Of a stretch of 64,000 nucleotides of DNA, positions 53,187 through 60,651 are shown piece after piece. Made by a program: the position numbers and the translations under genes. The stretch's first letter is position 1. Each line of letters starts with the position of its first letter. The DNA lies in NCBI GenBank assembly GCA_002449845.1, contig DJXW01000014.1:9622-73621 (forward strand). The letters are read 5' to 3'. Under the pieces are notes generated by a model. That model made no database searches. It was not told the origin of the DNA and saw only the letters and a list, made by a program, of their open reading frames with translations. This DNA is from Prevotella sp. UBA6994 (GTDB taxonomy: Bacteria; Bacteroidota; Bacteroidia; Bacteroidales; Bacteroidaceae).

Positions 53187-53261
53187 GTTTAGTGTTTAAT
53201 GTTGAGTGTTTAGTGTAAAATAGTCATACTTTCACTAAACACTCAACACTAAACACTCAAC
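53187..53261. repeat. 29-bp inverted repeat built of heptamers, downstream of ackA
   Basis: Left arm 53187-53215 is GTTTAGT, GTTTAAT, GTTGAGT, GTTTAGT plus G. Right arm 53233-53261 is its reverse complement with two mismatches; the loop is 17 bp. It starts 4 bp after the ackA stop on the minus strand, so the RNA hairpin may terminate or protect the ackA mRNA. It is not followed by a T run. Confidence 0.93.
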
Positions 53262-53264
53262 AAT

Positions 53265-54464
53265 TTAAGCCTTCTTCGTCAGTTCCATGGTGTCGCGAGC
53301 GATGACGATTTCCTCATCGGTAGGCACCACCCAAACTTGAACCTTTGAGTCAGGAGCAGAAATGAGCTTTTCTTCGCCACGGCAGTTGTTGGCTTCCTCG
53401 TCCATCTTTACGCCAAGGAATTCCAAACCAGAGCAAGCACCCATACGTGTGCTGATTTGGTTCTCACCAACACCAGCTGTCCATACGATAACGTCAACAC
53501 CACCCATTGCAGCTGCGTATGCACCAATGTATTTCTTGATGCGGTAGTTGTACATGCGCAATGCCAATTGAGCGCGTTCATTGCCTTCCTTAGCAGCATT
53601 CTCTACGTCACGCATGTCGCTTGAGATACCCGTGATACCGAGAACACCACTCTCCTTGTTGAGGAAATCTGCCATTTCCTGTGGCTTCTTGCCCAACTTC
53701 TCCATGACGTATGTCACGGCACTGGGGTCGATGTCGCCAGAACGAGAACCCATCATCACACCAGCCAATGGGGTGAGCCCCATAGATGTATCGATAACCT
53801 TACCGTCTTTGATAGCAGCAACGGAAGCACCGTTACCGATGTGGCAAGTGATAATCTTCAAGTCCTTGATGTCCTTGCCCATCAACTCTGCTACGCGGTG
53901 AGAAACATAGCGGTGGCTCGTTCCGTGGAAACCATAACGGCGTACGTGATATTTCTCATACAATTCGTAAGGAATGGCATAGAGATAAGCCTCTGGTGGC
54001 ATGGTAGCGTGGAAGGCATTGTCGAACACCGTAACCTGTGGTACGTTAGGCATCAGGTGATCAACGGCACGAATACCCTTCAAGTGACCGGCGTTGTGAA
54101 CAGGTGCTAAGTCGCAAAGACTCTCAATGCCAGCTTCTACACCTTCGTTGACGATGCAACTCTTCTCAAAGAGGTCGCCACCTTGCACGATGCGGTGACC
54201 TACAGCATCAATCTCGTCGAGGCTCTTGATTGCTCCATACTCTTCGCTAAGCAATGTCTGGAATACGAAGTTCACGCCTTCCTTATGGTCAGGCATGTCG
54301 TGCATGAGGATTTTCTTCTCTCCGTTGGGTAATGTTAATTTCAAAAATGCGTTGTCGAGGCCAATACGTTCTACGCCTCCTTGTGCCAATACAGACTCAT
54401 CATCCATATCGTACAATTTGTACTTGATGGAAGAAGAGCCGCAGTTTAATACTAAAATTTTCAT
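53265..54464 (-). CDS. ackA: Acetate kinase
   Basis: 399 residues, cytoplasmic; converts acetyl phosphate and ADP to acetate and ATP. The N-terminal signature KILVLNCGSSSIKYKLYDM and the second signature YGFHGTSHRYVS are both present, with CHIGNGASVAAIKDGKVIDTS in the nucleotide-binding region and the catalytic arginine in RRYGFHGT. Length is normal. It lies downstream of pta on the same strand, as in most bacteria, but the two are separated by about 760 bp holding a four-helix-bundle gene and repeats. Read-through from the pta promoter is probable but would cross those repeats. Confidence 0.97.
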   Translation of the reverse strand: MKILVLNCGSSSIKYKLYDMDDESVLAQGGVERIGLDNAFLKLTLPNGEKKILMHDMPDHKEGVNFVFQTLLSEEYGAIKSLDEIDAVGHRIVQGGDLFEKSCIVNEGVEAGIESLCDLAPVHNAGHLKGIRAVDHLMPNVPQVTVFDNAFHATMPPEAYLYAIPYELYEKYHVRRYGFHGTSHRYVSHRVAELMGKDIKDLKIITCHIGNGASVAAIKDGKVIDTSMGLTPLAGVMMGSRSGDIDPSAVTYVMEKLGKKPQEMADFLNKESGVLGITGISSDMRDVENAAKEGNERAQLALRMYNYRIKKYIGAYAAAMGGVDVIVWTAGVGENQISTRMGACSGLEFLGVKMDEEANNCRGEEKLISAPDSKVQVWVVPTDEEIVIARDTMELTKKA

Positions 54465-54470
54465 TTATCT

Positions 54471-54524
54471 GATGTTTGATGTTTGAATTTTGAATTACGA
54501 GGTAATTGAAGTTTGATGTTTGAA
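54471..54524. repeat. Heptamer tract upstream of ackA
   Basis: GATGTTT, GATGTTT, GAATTTT, GAATTAC run from 54471 to 54498. After a phase shift GTTTGAT and GTTTGAA follow at 54511-54524. The tract begins 6 bp from the ackA start codon, so it lies in the ackA leader. Confidence 0.8.
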
Positions 54525-54585
54525 TGATGAGGTGAGAAGTGATGCCGTATATGCAAGAATTGATATGGGAAAGACATTTTTGAAG

Positions 54586-54957
54586 TTATGATGTAAGTGC
54601 ATCATTTTCGCGAGAGGTCTTGGTTATTGTTACCAGAATTTTTTTCAACTCTTCACAATCGGTATAAATGGATTCATACTGTTGTGAAGTGATGATGTGG
54701 GTCCTGTGTAGCAATTCTATCCAATATAAGGACTCGTTGCACTCTTTCAGTGAGATATAGACCTTAGCGATGAAGTCTTTTCTGCTAATGGCATTCTGTG
54801 CTTCAGCATAATTGGCACCAATACTTGTACCACATCTAAAGAGTTGGTTTGCAATATTGAACTCATGCATTTCTTCATTTAAAAAGTGACAAAGATTTAC
54901 CACTCGGATGGAGAAATTCATACATTTGTCCATCATAATCTTGCTGAACTCACTCAT
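54586..54957 (-). CDS. Four-helix-bundle protein (S23/IVP, Avd-like fold)
   Basis: 123 residues, all alpha. CMNFSIRVVNLCHFLNEE opens the first helix; ANQLFRCGTSIGANYAEAQ and SRKDFIAKVYISLKECNESLYW are hallmarks of the four-helix-bundle family first found as ORFs in 23S rRNA intervening sequences and related in fold to Avd of diversity-generating retroelements. The cellular function is unknown. It sits between pta and ackA, where no gene is normally found, with heptamer-type repeats on both sides (54471-54524 and 55033-55227). That placement suggests it arrived as a mobile cassette; this is inference. Confidence 0.88.
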   Translation of the reverse strand: MSEFSKIMMDKCMNFSIRVVNLCHFLNEEMHEFNIANQLFRCGTSIGANYAEAQNAISRKDFIAKVYISLKECNESLYWIELLHRTHIITSQQYESIYTDCEELKKILVTITKTSRENDALTS

Positions 54958-55032
54958 TGATTATTAGTACTTTCTTGTTAGTTTGAGATGATCCATTTTA
55001 CACTTCAGTCTATTGCTTCATGTTACATCACT

Positions 55033-55227
55033 CCTTGCGTAGCAAAGCCTTCCACCATCCAAATTCCACCTTCCTACTTACAGGTGTCCTTCCTTGAAAC
55101 ATGGTTCCTTGCGTAGCAATAACTTCCACCATCCAAATTCCACCTTCCTACTTATAGGTGTCCTTCCTTGAAACATGGTTCCTTGCGTAGCAATAACTTC
55201 CACCATCCAAATTCCACCTTCCTACTT
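55033..55227. repeat. 74-bp tandem direct repeat (2.6 copies) overlapping the pta stop codon
   Basis: Copies begin at 55033, 55107 and 55181, each CCTTGCGTAGCAA. Copies 1 and 2 differ at four positions; copy 3 is cut at 55227. Each unit includes heptamer-like blocks TCCACCA, TCCAAAT, TCCACCT. Copy 3 contains the pta stop codon (55222-55224). There are no unique spacers, so it is not a CRISPR array. Confidence 0.95.
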
Positions 55228-56232
55228 CTTAGCGTCCATTGCTTGGCAAGCGGTGATAGCTACCATATAGTAGATGTCATCTACCGAACAGCCACGGCTG
55301 AGGTCGTTTACGGGACGGGCGATACCTTGGAGGATAGGGCCAATGGCGATAGCGTCACCTAAGCGTTGTACGAGCTTATAACCGATGTTACCCACTTCGA
55401 GGTTGGGGAATACCAATACGTTAGCCTTTCCTGCAATGTCACTGCCTGGAGCCTTTTTAGCACCTACGGATGGAACCAATGCAGCATCAGCCTGCAACTC
55501 TCCGTCAATCTTCAGGTCGGGAGCAGCTTCCTTTGCCAAACGAGTGGCTTCAATCACTTTGTCGCATACCTCATGCTTTGCACTTCCCTTGGTGGAGAAA
55601 CTCAACATGGCAACACGTGGCTCTGCAAATCCTGCCACGCTCTTGGCTGTCTGTGCCGTGCATATTGCTATCTGTGACAATTGTTGGGCATCGGGCATTG
55701 GAGTAACAGCTACGTCACCTACCACGAGTACGCCATCCTCACCATATTGCTTCTCCTTGGAGATAAGCAGCAATCCGCCTGATACACAAGTGATGCCAGG
55801 AGCGCATTTGATAATCTGAAGAGCAGGGCGAAGGGTGTCACCAGTGGTGGAGAGAGCTCCGGAAATCTGACCGTCAGCACCTTCGGTCTTGATAATCATA
55901 CAACCTAAATAGAGTGGATTCTTCATCAATTCACGAGCTTGCTCGATGGTCATACCCTTCTTCTTACGAAGTTCTGCAAGCAATTGTGCATATTCCTCGC
56001 TCTTAGGATTGTTCTCAGGATCGATGATGGTGGCCTTGTCAACACAGTTGAGTCCCCATTCTGCTGCCAATTTCTTGATTTCATCGGGGTTACCAATCAG
56101 GATGATGTCTGCAATGTCTTCTGCCAATACACGGTCGGCTGCACGTAAAGTGCGCTCCTCGGTTGCTTCGGGGAGAACGATGCGCTGCTTGTTAGATTTT
56201 GCACGCGCAACAATTTGTTGTAATAAATCCAT
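55222..56232 (-). CDS. pta: Phosphate acetyltransferase
   Basis: 336 residues, the short single-domain Pta. It transfers acetyl from acetyl-CoA to phosphate, feeding acetate kinase. Landmarks are IVLPEATEERTLRAADRVL at the N-terminus, ALSTTGDTLRPALQIIK, MLSFSTKGSAKH, DGELQADAALVP, and ANVLVFPNLEVGNIGYKLVQR followed by GPILQGIARPVNDLSRG. The last Lys codon and the stop lie inside the third copy of a 74-bp repeat. A TACTTTTG box at 56280-56287 (minus) lies about 48 bp upstream. The gene heads an acetate-forming operon with ackA. Confidence 0.96.
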   Translation of the reverse strand: MDLLQQIVARAKSNKQRIVLPEATEERTLRAADRVLAEDIADIILIGNPDEIKKLAAEWGLNCVDKATIIDPENNPKSEEYAQLLAELRKKKGMTIEQARELMKNPLYLGCMIIKTEGADGQISGALSTTGDTLRPALQIIKCAPGITCVSGGLLLISKEKQYGEDGVLVVGDVAVTPMPDAQQLSQIAICTAQTAKSVAGFAEPRVAMLSFSTKGSAKHEVCDKVIEATRLAKEAAPDLKIDGELQADAALVPSVGAKKAPGSDIAGKANVLVFPNLEVGNIGYKLVQRLGDAIAIGPILQGIARPVNDLSRGCSVDDIYYMVAITACQAMDAKK

Positions 56233-56279
56233 AGTTTGCTATTTTTTGAAAATAAATATTGTTTCAAAGGTTTGATTTG

Positions 56280-56287
56280 CAAAAGTA
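56280..56287 (-). promoter_or_regulatory. Bacteroidota -7 box for pta
   Basis: The minus strand reads TACTTTTG, 47 bp upstream of the pta start. No well-spaced -33 element. Confidence 0.5.
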
Positions 56288-56340
56288 AGAAAATAAATCG
56301 ACATACATCACCAATGCATCATAATTTTTCCTAAAAGTGT

Positions 56341-56370
56341 TTTGTCAACCACATTATTTTATTACTTTTG
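56341..56370 (+). promoter_or_regulatory. Promoter for the CE2-type esterase
   Basis: TTTG at 56341-56344 and TACTTTTG at 56363-56370 are 18 bp apart, slightly short. The ATG is at 56392, giving a leader of about 15 nt. Confidence 0.55.
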
Positions 56371-56391
56371 CATGTAAATAACTGAAATGAT

Positions 56392-57483
56392 ATGAAAACA
56401 TTAGCTTTGATTGTTGCTGCATTGTTTTGTGTAGGAGCAAACGCCATCACTCTTCCAGTGAAAGGACACATCGTAAAACCTTCCGATCCCATGATTCAAT
56501 ACGTGGGACGAGTGAGTATGCAAAATCCATTTGTTGCCAGATTTAATTATCCTGGTACACAGATTATCGCTGCCTTTGAAGGTACGTCATTGAAAATGAT
56601 GGCAAGACCGGAGAGTGGTTATTTCATGGCGCAGATAGACCAAGCAGAACCGTTTAAGGTGGGCTTCAATGCCAAAAAAGATTCTGTGGTGACGTTGGCA
56701 ACGGCTCTTCCTAATGGCAGACATACTGTCAAGCTTATGTATATCATCGAAGGCTTGTTCCGCCAACCGGAGTTTCATGGATTCGTACTTGATGAAGGGT
56801 GTTCGTTGGTACAGCCAAATGCTTTGCCAGAGCGAAAAATTGAGTTTATTGGTAACTCCATCACGTGTGGCTATGGTGTGGAGAGCATCACGATGAATGA
56901 CCCCTTTGAAGATGAAACGGAAAATCACTACCTGACATACGCCACGCTTACTGCCAAAGCATTGAATGCCCAACACACGGCAATAGCAAGAAGTGGCATT
57001 GGCGTGTATCGCAACTATGACGGACCTAAGACGGGGTCTAAAGAGAATATGCCTTGGCAATATGAATATACCTTGTTCAACCAGCATGATGAACAGTGGG
57101 ATTTTTCTCGGTACCAACCGCAACTTGTGTGTATCAACCTGGGAACGAATGACTTATCTACCAATAATTACGATATTCGTTTGTATGAAAAGGCTTATCG
57201 TGGATTCCTTAAAACCGTTCGTCAACATTATCCTAATGCCAAGATTGTCTTGCTGACGGGACCGATGTTGGGTGAGAAGGAGGCTTCGCAACAACGAAAG
57301 GTGCTGAATGCCATCAAAGACGATTACAATAAGGCTGGTGACAAGGAAATTTATCGTTTCGACTTCAGTTTCCAAACGGGTGATTTGATGTATGGTGCCT
57401 CATGGCATCCCAGCTATTGGCAACATCAGAAAATGGCTGGCGAGTTGATTGCCTTCCTCCGTCCATTGATGGGCTGGTTTTGA
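56392..57483 (+). CDS. SGNH/GDSL carbohydrate esterase, CE2-type
   Basis: 363 residues, exported (signal peptide ends ANA near 18). An N-terminal jelly-roll domain (about 20-145, with FNYPGTQIIAAFEGTSLKMM) precedes the SGNH domain. The nucleophile Ser is in EFIGNSITCGYG near residue 158, NLGTNDLS supplies the block III Asn, and ASWHPSYWQHQKMA supplies the catalytic His. This two-domain order is that of CE2 acetyl esterases, which remove O-acetyl groups from plant glycans. It is monocistronic and could assist the pectin-active enzymes elsewhere in the window. The substrate is inferred. Confidence 0.85.
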   Translation: MKTLALIVAALFCVGANAITLPVKGHIVKPSDPMIQYVGRVSMQNPFVARFNYPGTQIIAAFEGTSLKMMARPESGYFMAQIDQAEPFKVGFNAKKDSVVTLATALPNGRHTVKLMYIIEGLFRQPEFHGFVLDEGCSLVQPNALPERKIEFIGNSITCGYGVESITMNDPFEDETENHYLTYATLTAKALNAQHTAIARSGIGVYRNYDGPKTGSKENMPWQYEYTLFNQHDEQWDFSRYQPQLVCINLGTNDLSTNNYDIRLYEKAYRGFLKTVRQHYPNAKIVLLTGPMLGEKEASQQRKVLNAIKDDYNKAGDKEIYRFDFSFQTGDLMYGASWHPSYWQHQKMAGELIAFLRPLMGWF

Positions 57484-57552
57484 TGGTGTGGTAGTTTTAC
57501 CTGAATGTCTGGATGATTTGGTAGTTGAAGACCATTGCTTGTAAAATCCTCC

Positions 57553-59835
57553 TTACAATGGGTCAACATCGAAGAATATTTGTATGGCAGCATATTGCTT
57601 GTCTTGCATGAGTTGTTTTTGGCATAGTCGGAGATATTCGCGCACTCGTTTCAAGTCGATTCCATTTTCTAATTTAATCATAATCTTGCGAATGCTCAGC
57701 GATTTCACTCGTGCCACGGCGGGTTTGTCTGGACCTAACACCCTGTCTGCAAACCAATGGCGTAACAATCCACTCATGTAAATGGCACCAGACTCTACCA
57801 CGTTTTCGTGTCGGTGTTTCATGTAAACATATACCAAATGGTAGAATGGGGGATAGTGGAATGCTTTTCGCTCTTCCAATAAATCCTGATAAAACGACTG
57901 ATAATCGTTGTTCACAACTTGTTGAATGACAGGTAACTCTATGTTCTTGGTTTGCAATAATACCAAACCACGTTTTCCCTTACGTCCTGCCCTTCCGCTT
58001 ACCTGCGACAACATCATAAACGCATGTTCGTAGGCTCGAAAGTCGGGGTAGTTTAACATGCTGTCAGCATCAAGGATGCCAACCACGGAAACATTGTCGA
58101 AATCTAATCCCTTGCTTATCATCTGCGTTCCTATCAGCACGTTGGTGCGCCCCGTAGAAAAGTCTCGGATGATACGCTCGTATGCGTTGCGGGTTCGGGT
58201 GGTGTCTAAGTCCATTCTCGCCACACGTGCTTCTGGAAATATTTCCATGATTTCATCTTCCACTTTCTCCGTGCCATATCCTCGTCCCTTCAAATCCTTA
58301 TTTCCACAACATGGGCATTCGGTAGGTACGGCATAAGTAAATCCGCAATAGTGGCACGTGAGTTGGTTCATGTTTCGATGAAAGGTGAGACTCACGTCGC
58401 AATGCTCGCATTTAGGAACCCATCCACAGGTCTTGCATTCTATCATGGGAGCAAAACCACGACGGTTTTGAAATAAGATGACTTGCTTTCCTGTCTGAAG
58501 GGCTTCACGCACGGCTGCCAACAACTGTGGAGAAAACGACCCTTTCATCATCTTTCTGCGCCGCAGGTCTTTTACATCTACCAATTGTATCTCTGGTAAT
58601 GCGATATCCTTGAAGCGTGATTTTAGTTCAACCAATCCATATTTGCCTTGCATGGCATTGAAATAGCTTTCCATGGATGGGGTTGCCGTTCCTAATAATA
58701 CCTTTGCCTGACAATCCGAATACATGTGAGCCAACATGATTGCTGCACTACGGGCGTGGTAGCGGGGAGCGGGCTCTTGTTGTTTGAACGAGGTCTCATG
58801 TTCTTCGTCAACTATCACCAGTCCTAACCGATGGAATGGGAGAAAAATGGCACTTCGTGCTCCTAATATCACTTGATAGGGATTCTTGGAGAGTTGTTTG
58901 TTCCATATCTCCACCCGCTCATCATCGCTGTATCTGCTGTGGTAAATGCCCAATTGGTTGCCAAACACCCTCTTCAATCGTTCCATCATCTGAACCGTAA
59001 GAGCTATCTCTGGCACGAGGTACAACACTTGCTTCCCTTCTTGCAGTGTCTTTTGTATCAGGTGAATATATAATTCGGTCTTACCGCTTGAGGTCACTCC
59101 ATGAAGCAGCACCACATTCTTTCTCATCATCTGAAACACCACCTGATTATAGGCATCTTGTTGGGCAATATTCAGTTTCTTGATGTTTTCCAAATGTACC
59201 TCTCCGTCGTTGGGCAATCTTCCCACTTCTCGCTGATATGTATAGAGAATGCCTTTGTCTATGAGTGACTTGATACTTGGAAGTGTGCAGTGACTCGCAT
59301 TCATCAACTCTTCTCGTGTTACTTCCTTGATGACTGGGACAACTTGCTTGTCATCATCAATGCCATCCCATCCTGTTATCGATAGGAAGTCAATCAGTGT
59401 CATCCGCTGTTTGTCGGCTCGCCCCAACATATTCAAGGCTATGTGTAAGGCTTGTTCACTGCGAAACTTTTCTGCCAAACCTATATAAGTTTCCATCTTG
59501 GGGCGATAACCTTCTTCAGCTTTTAAGCCAGAAGGCAATGCAGCCTTATACACCTCACCGATGGGCGACATGTAATAATCTGCAATCCAAGTCCACAACT
59601 GATATTGCTGGGGTAGGAGAATAGGATGTTCATCTAAAATGCTTACGATGTTTTTTACGTCAAATGCGGGCTTTTCATCGTGTACCTTCACCGCAATGGC
59701 AGTGTACATCTTGGTTTTACCCAATGGCACAAGTACGCGCATTCCCAATCTTACCTTTTCCGCCATTTCATCGGTAACGGAATAGGTAAAGAGTCCTTCC
59801 AAGGGCAGTGGTAATATGACATCAACATACTTCAT
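57553..59835 (-). CDS. priA: Primosomal protein N' (replication restart helicase PriA)
   Basis: 760 residues from Met at 59835 (MKYVDVILPLPLEGLFTYSV). It has the 3'-DNA-binding domain and winged helix, Walker A HGVTSSGKTELYIHLIQ, DEEH box VDEEHETSF, and GTATPSMESYF. The zinc-binding cysteines are in CKTCGWVPKCEHCDVSL and CHYCGFTYAVPTECPCCGN. Helicase C-terminal motifs GTQMISKGLDFDNV and QVSGRAGRKGKRG follow. It reloads the replisome at stalled forks. A longer frame to 59880 exists, but a promoter (TACCTTTG at 59842-59849) sits just ahead of 59835, so the shorter start is chosen and the mRNA is predicted nearly leaderless. Confidence 0.96.
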   Translation of the reverse strand: MKYVDVILPLPLEGLFTYSVTDEMAEKVRLGMRVLVPLGKTKMYTAIAVKVHDEKPAFDVKNIVSILDEHPILLPQQYQLWTWIADYYMSPIGEVYKAALPSGLKAEEGYRPKMETYIGLAEKFRSEQALHIALNMLGRADKQRMTLIDFLSITGWDGIDDDKQVVPVIKEVTREELMNASHCTLPSIKSLIDKGILYTYQREVGRLPNDGEVHLENIKKLNIAQQDAYNQVVFQMMRKNVVLLHGVTSSGKTELYIHLIQKTLQEGKQVLYLVPEIALTVQMMERLKRVFGNQLGIYHSRYSDDERVEIWNKQLSKNPYQVILGARSAIFLPFHRLGLVIVDEEHETSFKQQEPAPRYHARSAAIMLAHMYSDCQAKVLLGTATPSMESYFNAMQGKYGLVELKSRFKDIALPEIQLVDVKDLRRRKMMKGSFSPQLLAAVREALQTGKQVILFQNRRGFAPMIECKTCGWVPKCEHCDVSLTFHRNMNQLTCHYCGFTYAVPTECPCCGNKDLKGRGYGTEKVEDEIMEIFPEARVARMDLDTTRTRNAYERIIRDFSTGRTNVLIGTQMISKGLDFDNVSVVGILDADSMLNYPDFRAYEHAFMMLSQVSGRAGRKGKRGLVLLQTKNIELPVIQQVVNNDYQSFYQDLLEERKAFHYPPFYHLVYVYMKHRHENVVESGAIYMSGLLRHWFADRVLGPDKPAVARVKSLSIRKIMIKLENGIDLKRVREYLRLCQKQLMQDKQYAAIQIFFDVDPL

Positions 59836-59841
59836 CAACTG

Positions 59842-59871
59842 CAAAGGTACAAAAAAAAAGCAGATGACAAA
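59842..59871 (-). promoter_or_regulatory. Promoter for priA, nearly leaderless
   Basis: On the minus strand TTTG (59868-59871) and TACCTTTG (59842-59849) are 18 bp apart. The -7 box ends 6 bp before the ATG at 59835. Confidence 0.62.
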
Positions 59872-59914
59872 TATGCGCATCTACTTTTTTATGGATTGGT
59901 GATGGTAGTGTATC

Positions 59915-59964
59915 GTTTACGCTTGGCAAACATCATGTTTACCGTAAGCAAACATGGTGTTTAG
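59915..59964. repeat. Array of 17-bp imperfect palindromes with 22-bp period (2.3 units)
   Basis: GTTTACGCTTGGCAAAC at 59915, GTTTACCGTAAGCAAAC at 59937, and a remnant GTTTAG at 59959 that reaches the barrel-gene stop codon. Arms GTTTAC/GCAAAC pair with one mismatch around a 5-bp core. Compare the 21-bp arrays at 12262 and 49779. Confidence 0.8.
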
Positions 59965-60596
59965 AAATAGTATGCGGCACTGATTTGCCACGAATTGTAA
60001 TTGCCGTTCCATCCATCAGCAACAGCTTGGGTGGCAGTCTTCCACGTTACCTCACCCGTCTTGCTTACTCCTACGTTATAATTGGCAGACAGTTGCAGAT
60101 GTCCTAACGCTACGCCAGCTCCCACATTTACGCTAAATGTAGAGTTCTTCAGTCGCCACATTGCTTCGCTGTCATCAGACAGGTTTTGTTCTTTGTCACC
60201 AATGGCAAAGCCCAACTGGGGACCGGCAAATCCAAATAGACTGAAATTGGTTCCCAGACCAATGGTATATCTCAATGCCACCGGCACGATAATCTGCTTC
60301 GTCTTTAGTGTGTTTGCTTGTCTTGAACCTGCTGATACATTGGCGAAATAGAGGTCTATTTTTGCCTCACGTTGATTATACAGTGCTGCTAAGTCGATAC
60401 TCATACCAGGAAGAGGGATGGAAATATTCAACGTGGGACCTACATACCATCCCATGCGGTTGTCTGAATTGAACACGTCATTCTTGAATGACAGTTTCGC
60501 CAGATCCATTCCACCCTTTACTCCAAATCTTACTTGGGCATTGGCAGTAAGTGCTACAAGCACCAGACAAAACGAAAATAATATCTTTTTCATCAT
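59961..60596 (-). CDS. Outer-membrane beta-barrel protein (PorT-like fold)
   Basis: 211 residues with signal peptide (ends ANA, about 20). The mature part begins QVRFGVKGGMDLAKLSF, typical of the OMP_b-brl_2/PorT-like family, and alternates strands (MGWYVGPTLNISIPLPGM, IIVPVALRYTIGLGTNFSLF, SVNVGAGVALGHLQLSANYN) to a C-terminal SWQISAAYYF ending in Phe. It predicts an eight-stranded barrel. It lies 55 bp downstream of gldN on the same strand, so it may be cotranscribed with the type IX secretion genes. It is not clearly PorT itself, and a general porin-like role is possible. Confidence 0.78.
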   Translation of the reverse strand: MMKKILFSFCLVLVALTANAQVRFGVKGGMDLAKLSFKNDVFNSDNRMGWYVGPTLNISIPLPGMSIDLAALYNQREAKIDLYFANVSAGSRQANTLKTKQIIVPVALRYTIGLGTNFSLFGFAGPQLGFAIGDKEQNLSDDSEAMWRLKNSTFSVNVGAGVALGHLQLSANYNVGVSKTGEVTWKTATQAVADGWNGNYNSWQISAAYYF

Positions 60597-60651
60597 TAAT
60601 TATATAAGGAATAAAGATTATCAGAAGTTAAGGAGTATAGACAGATGTCTG

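Noticed and set aside
55033..55227. Possible CRISPR array
   Set aside because: Units are contiguous 74-bp direct repeats with no unique spacers, and no cas gene is present.
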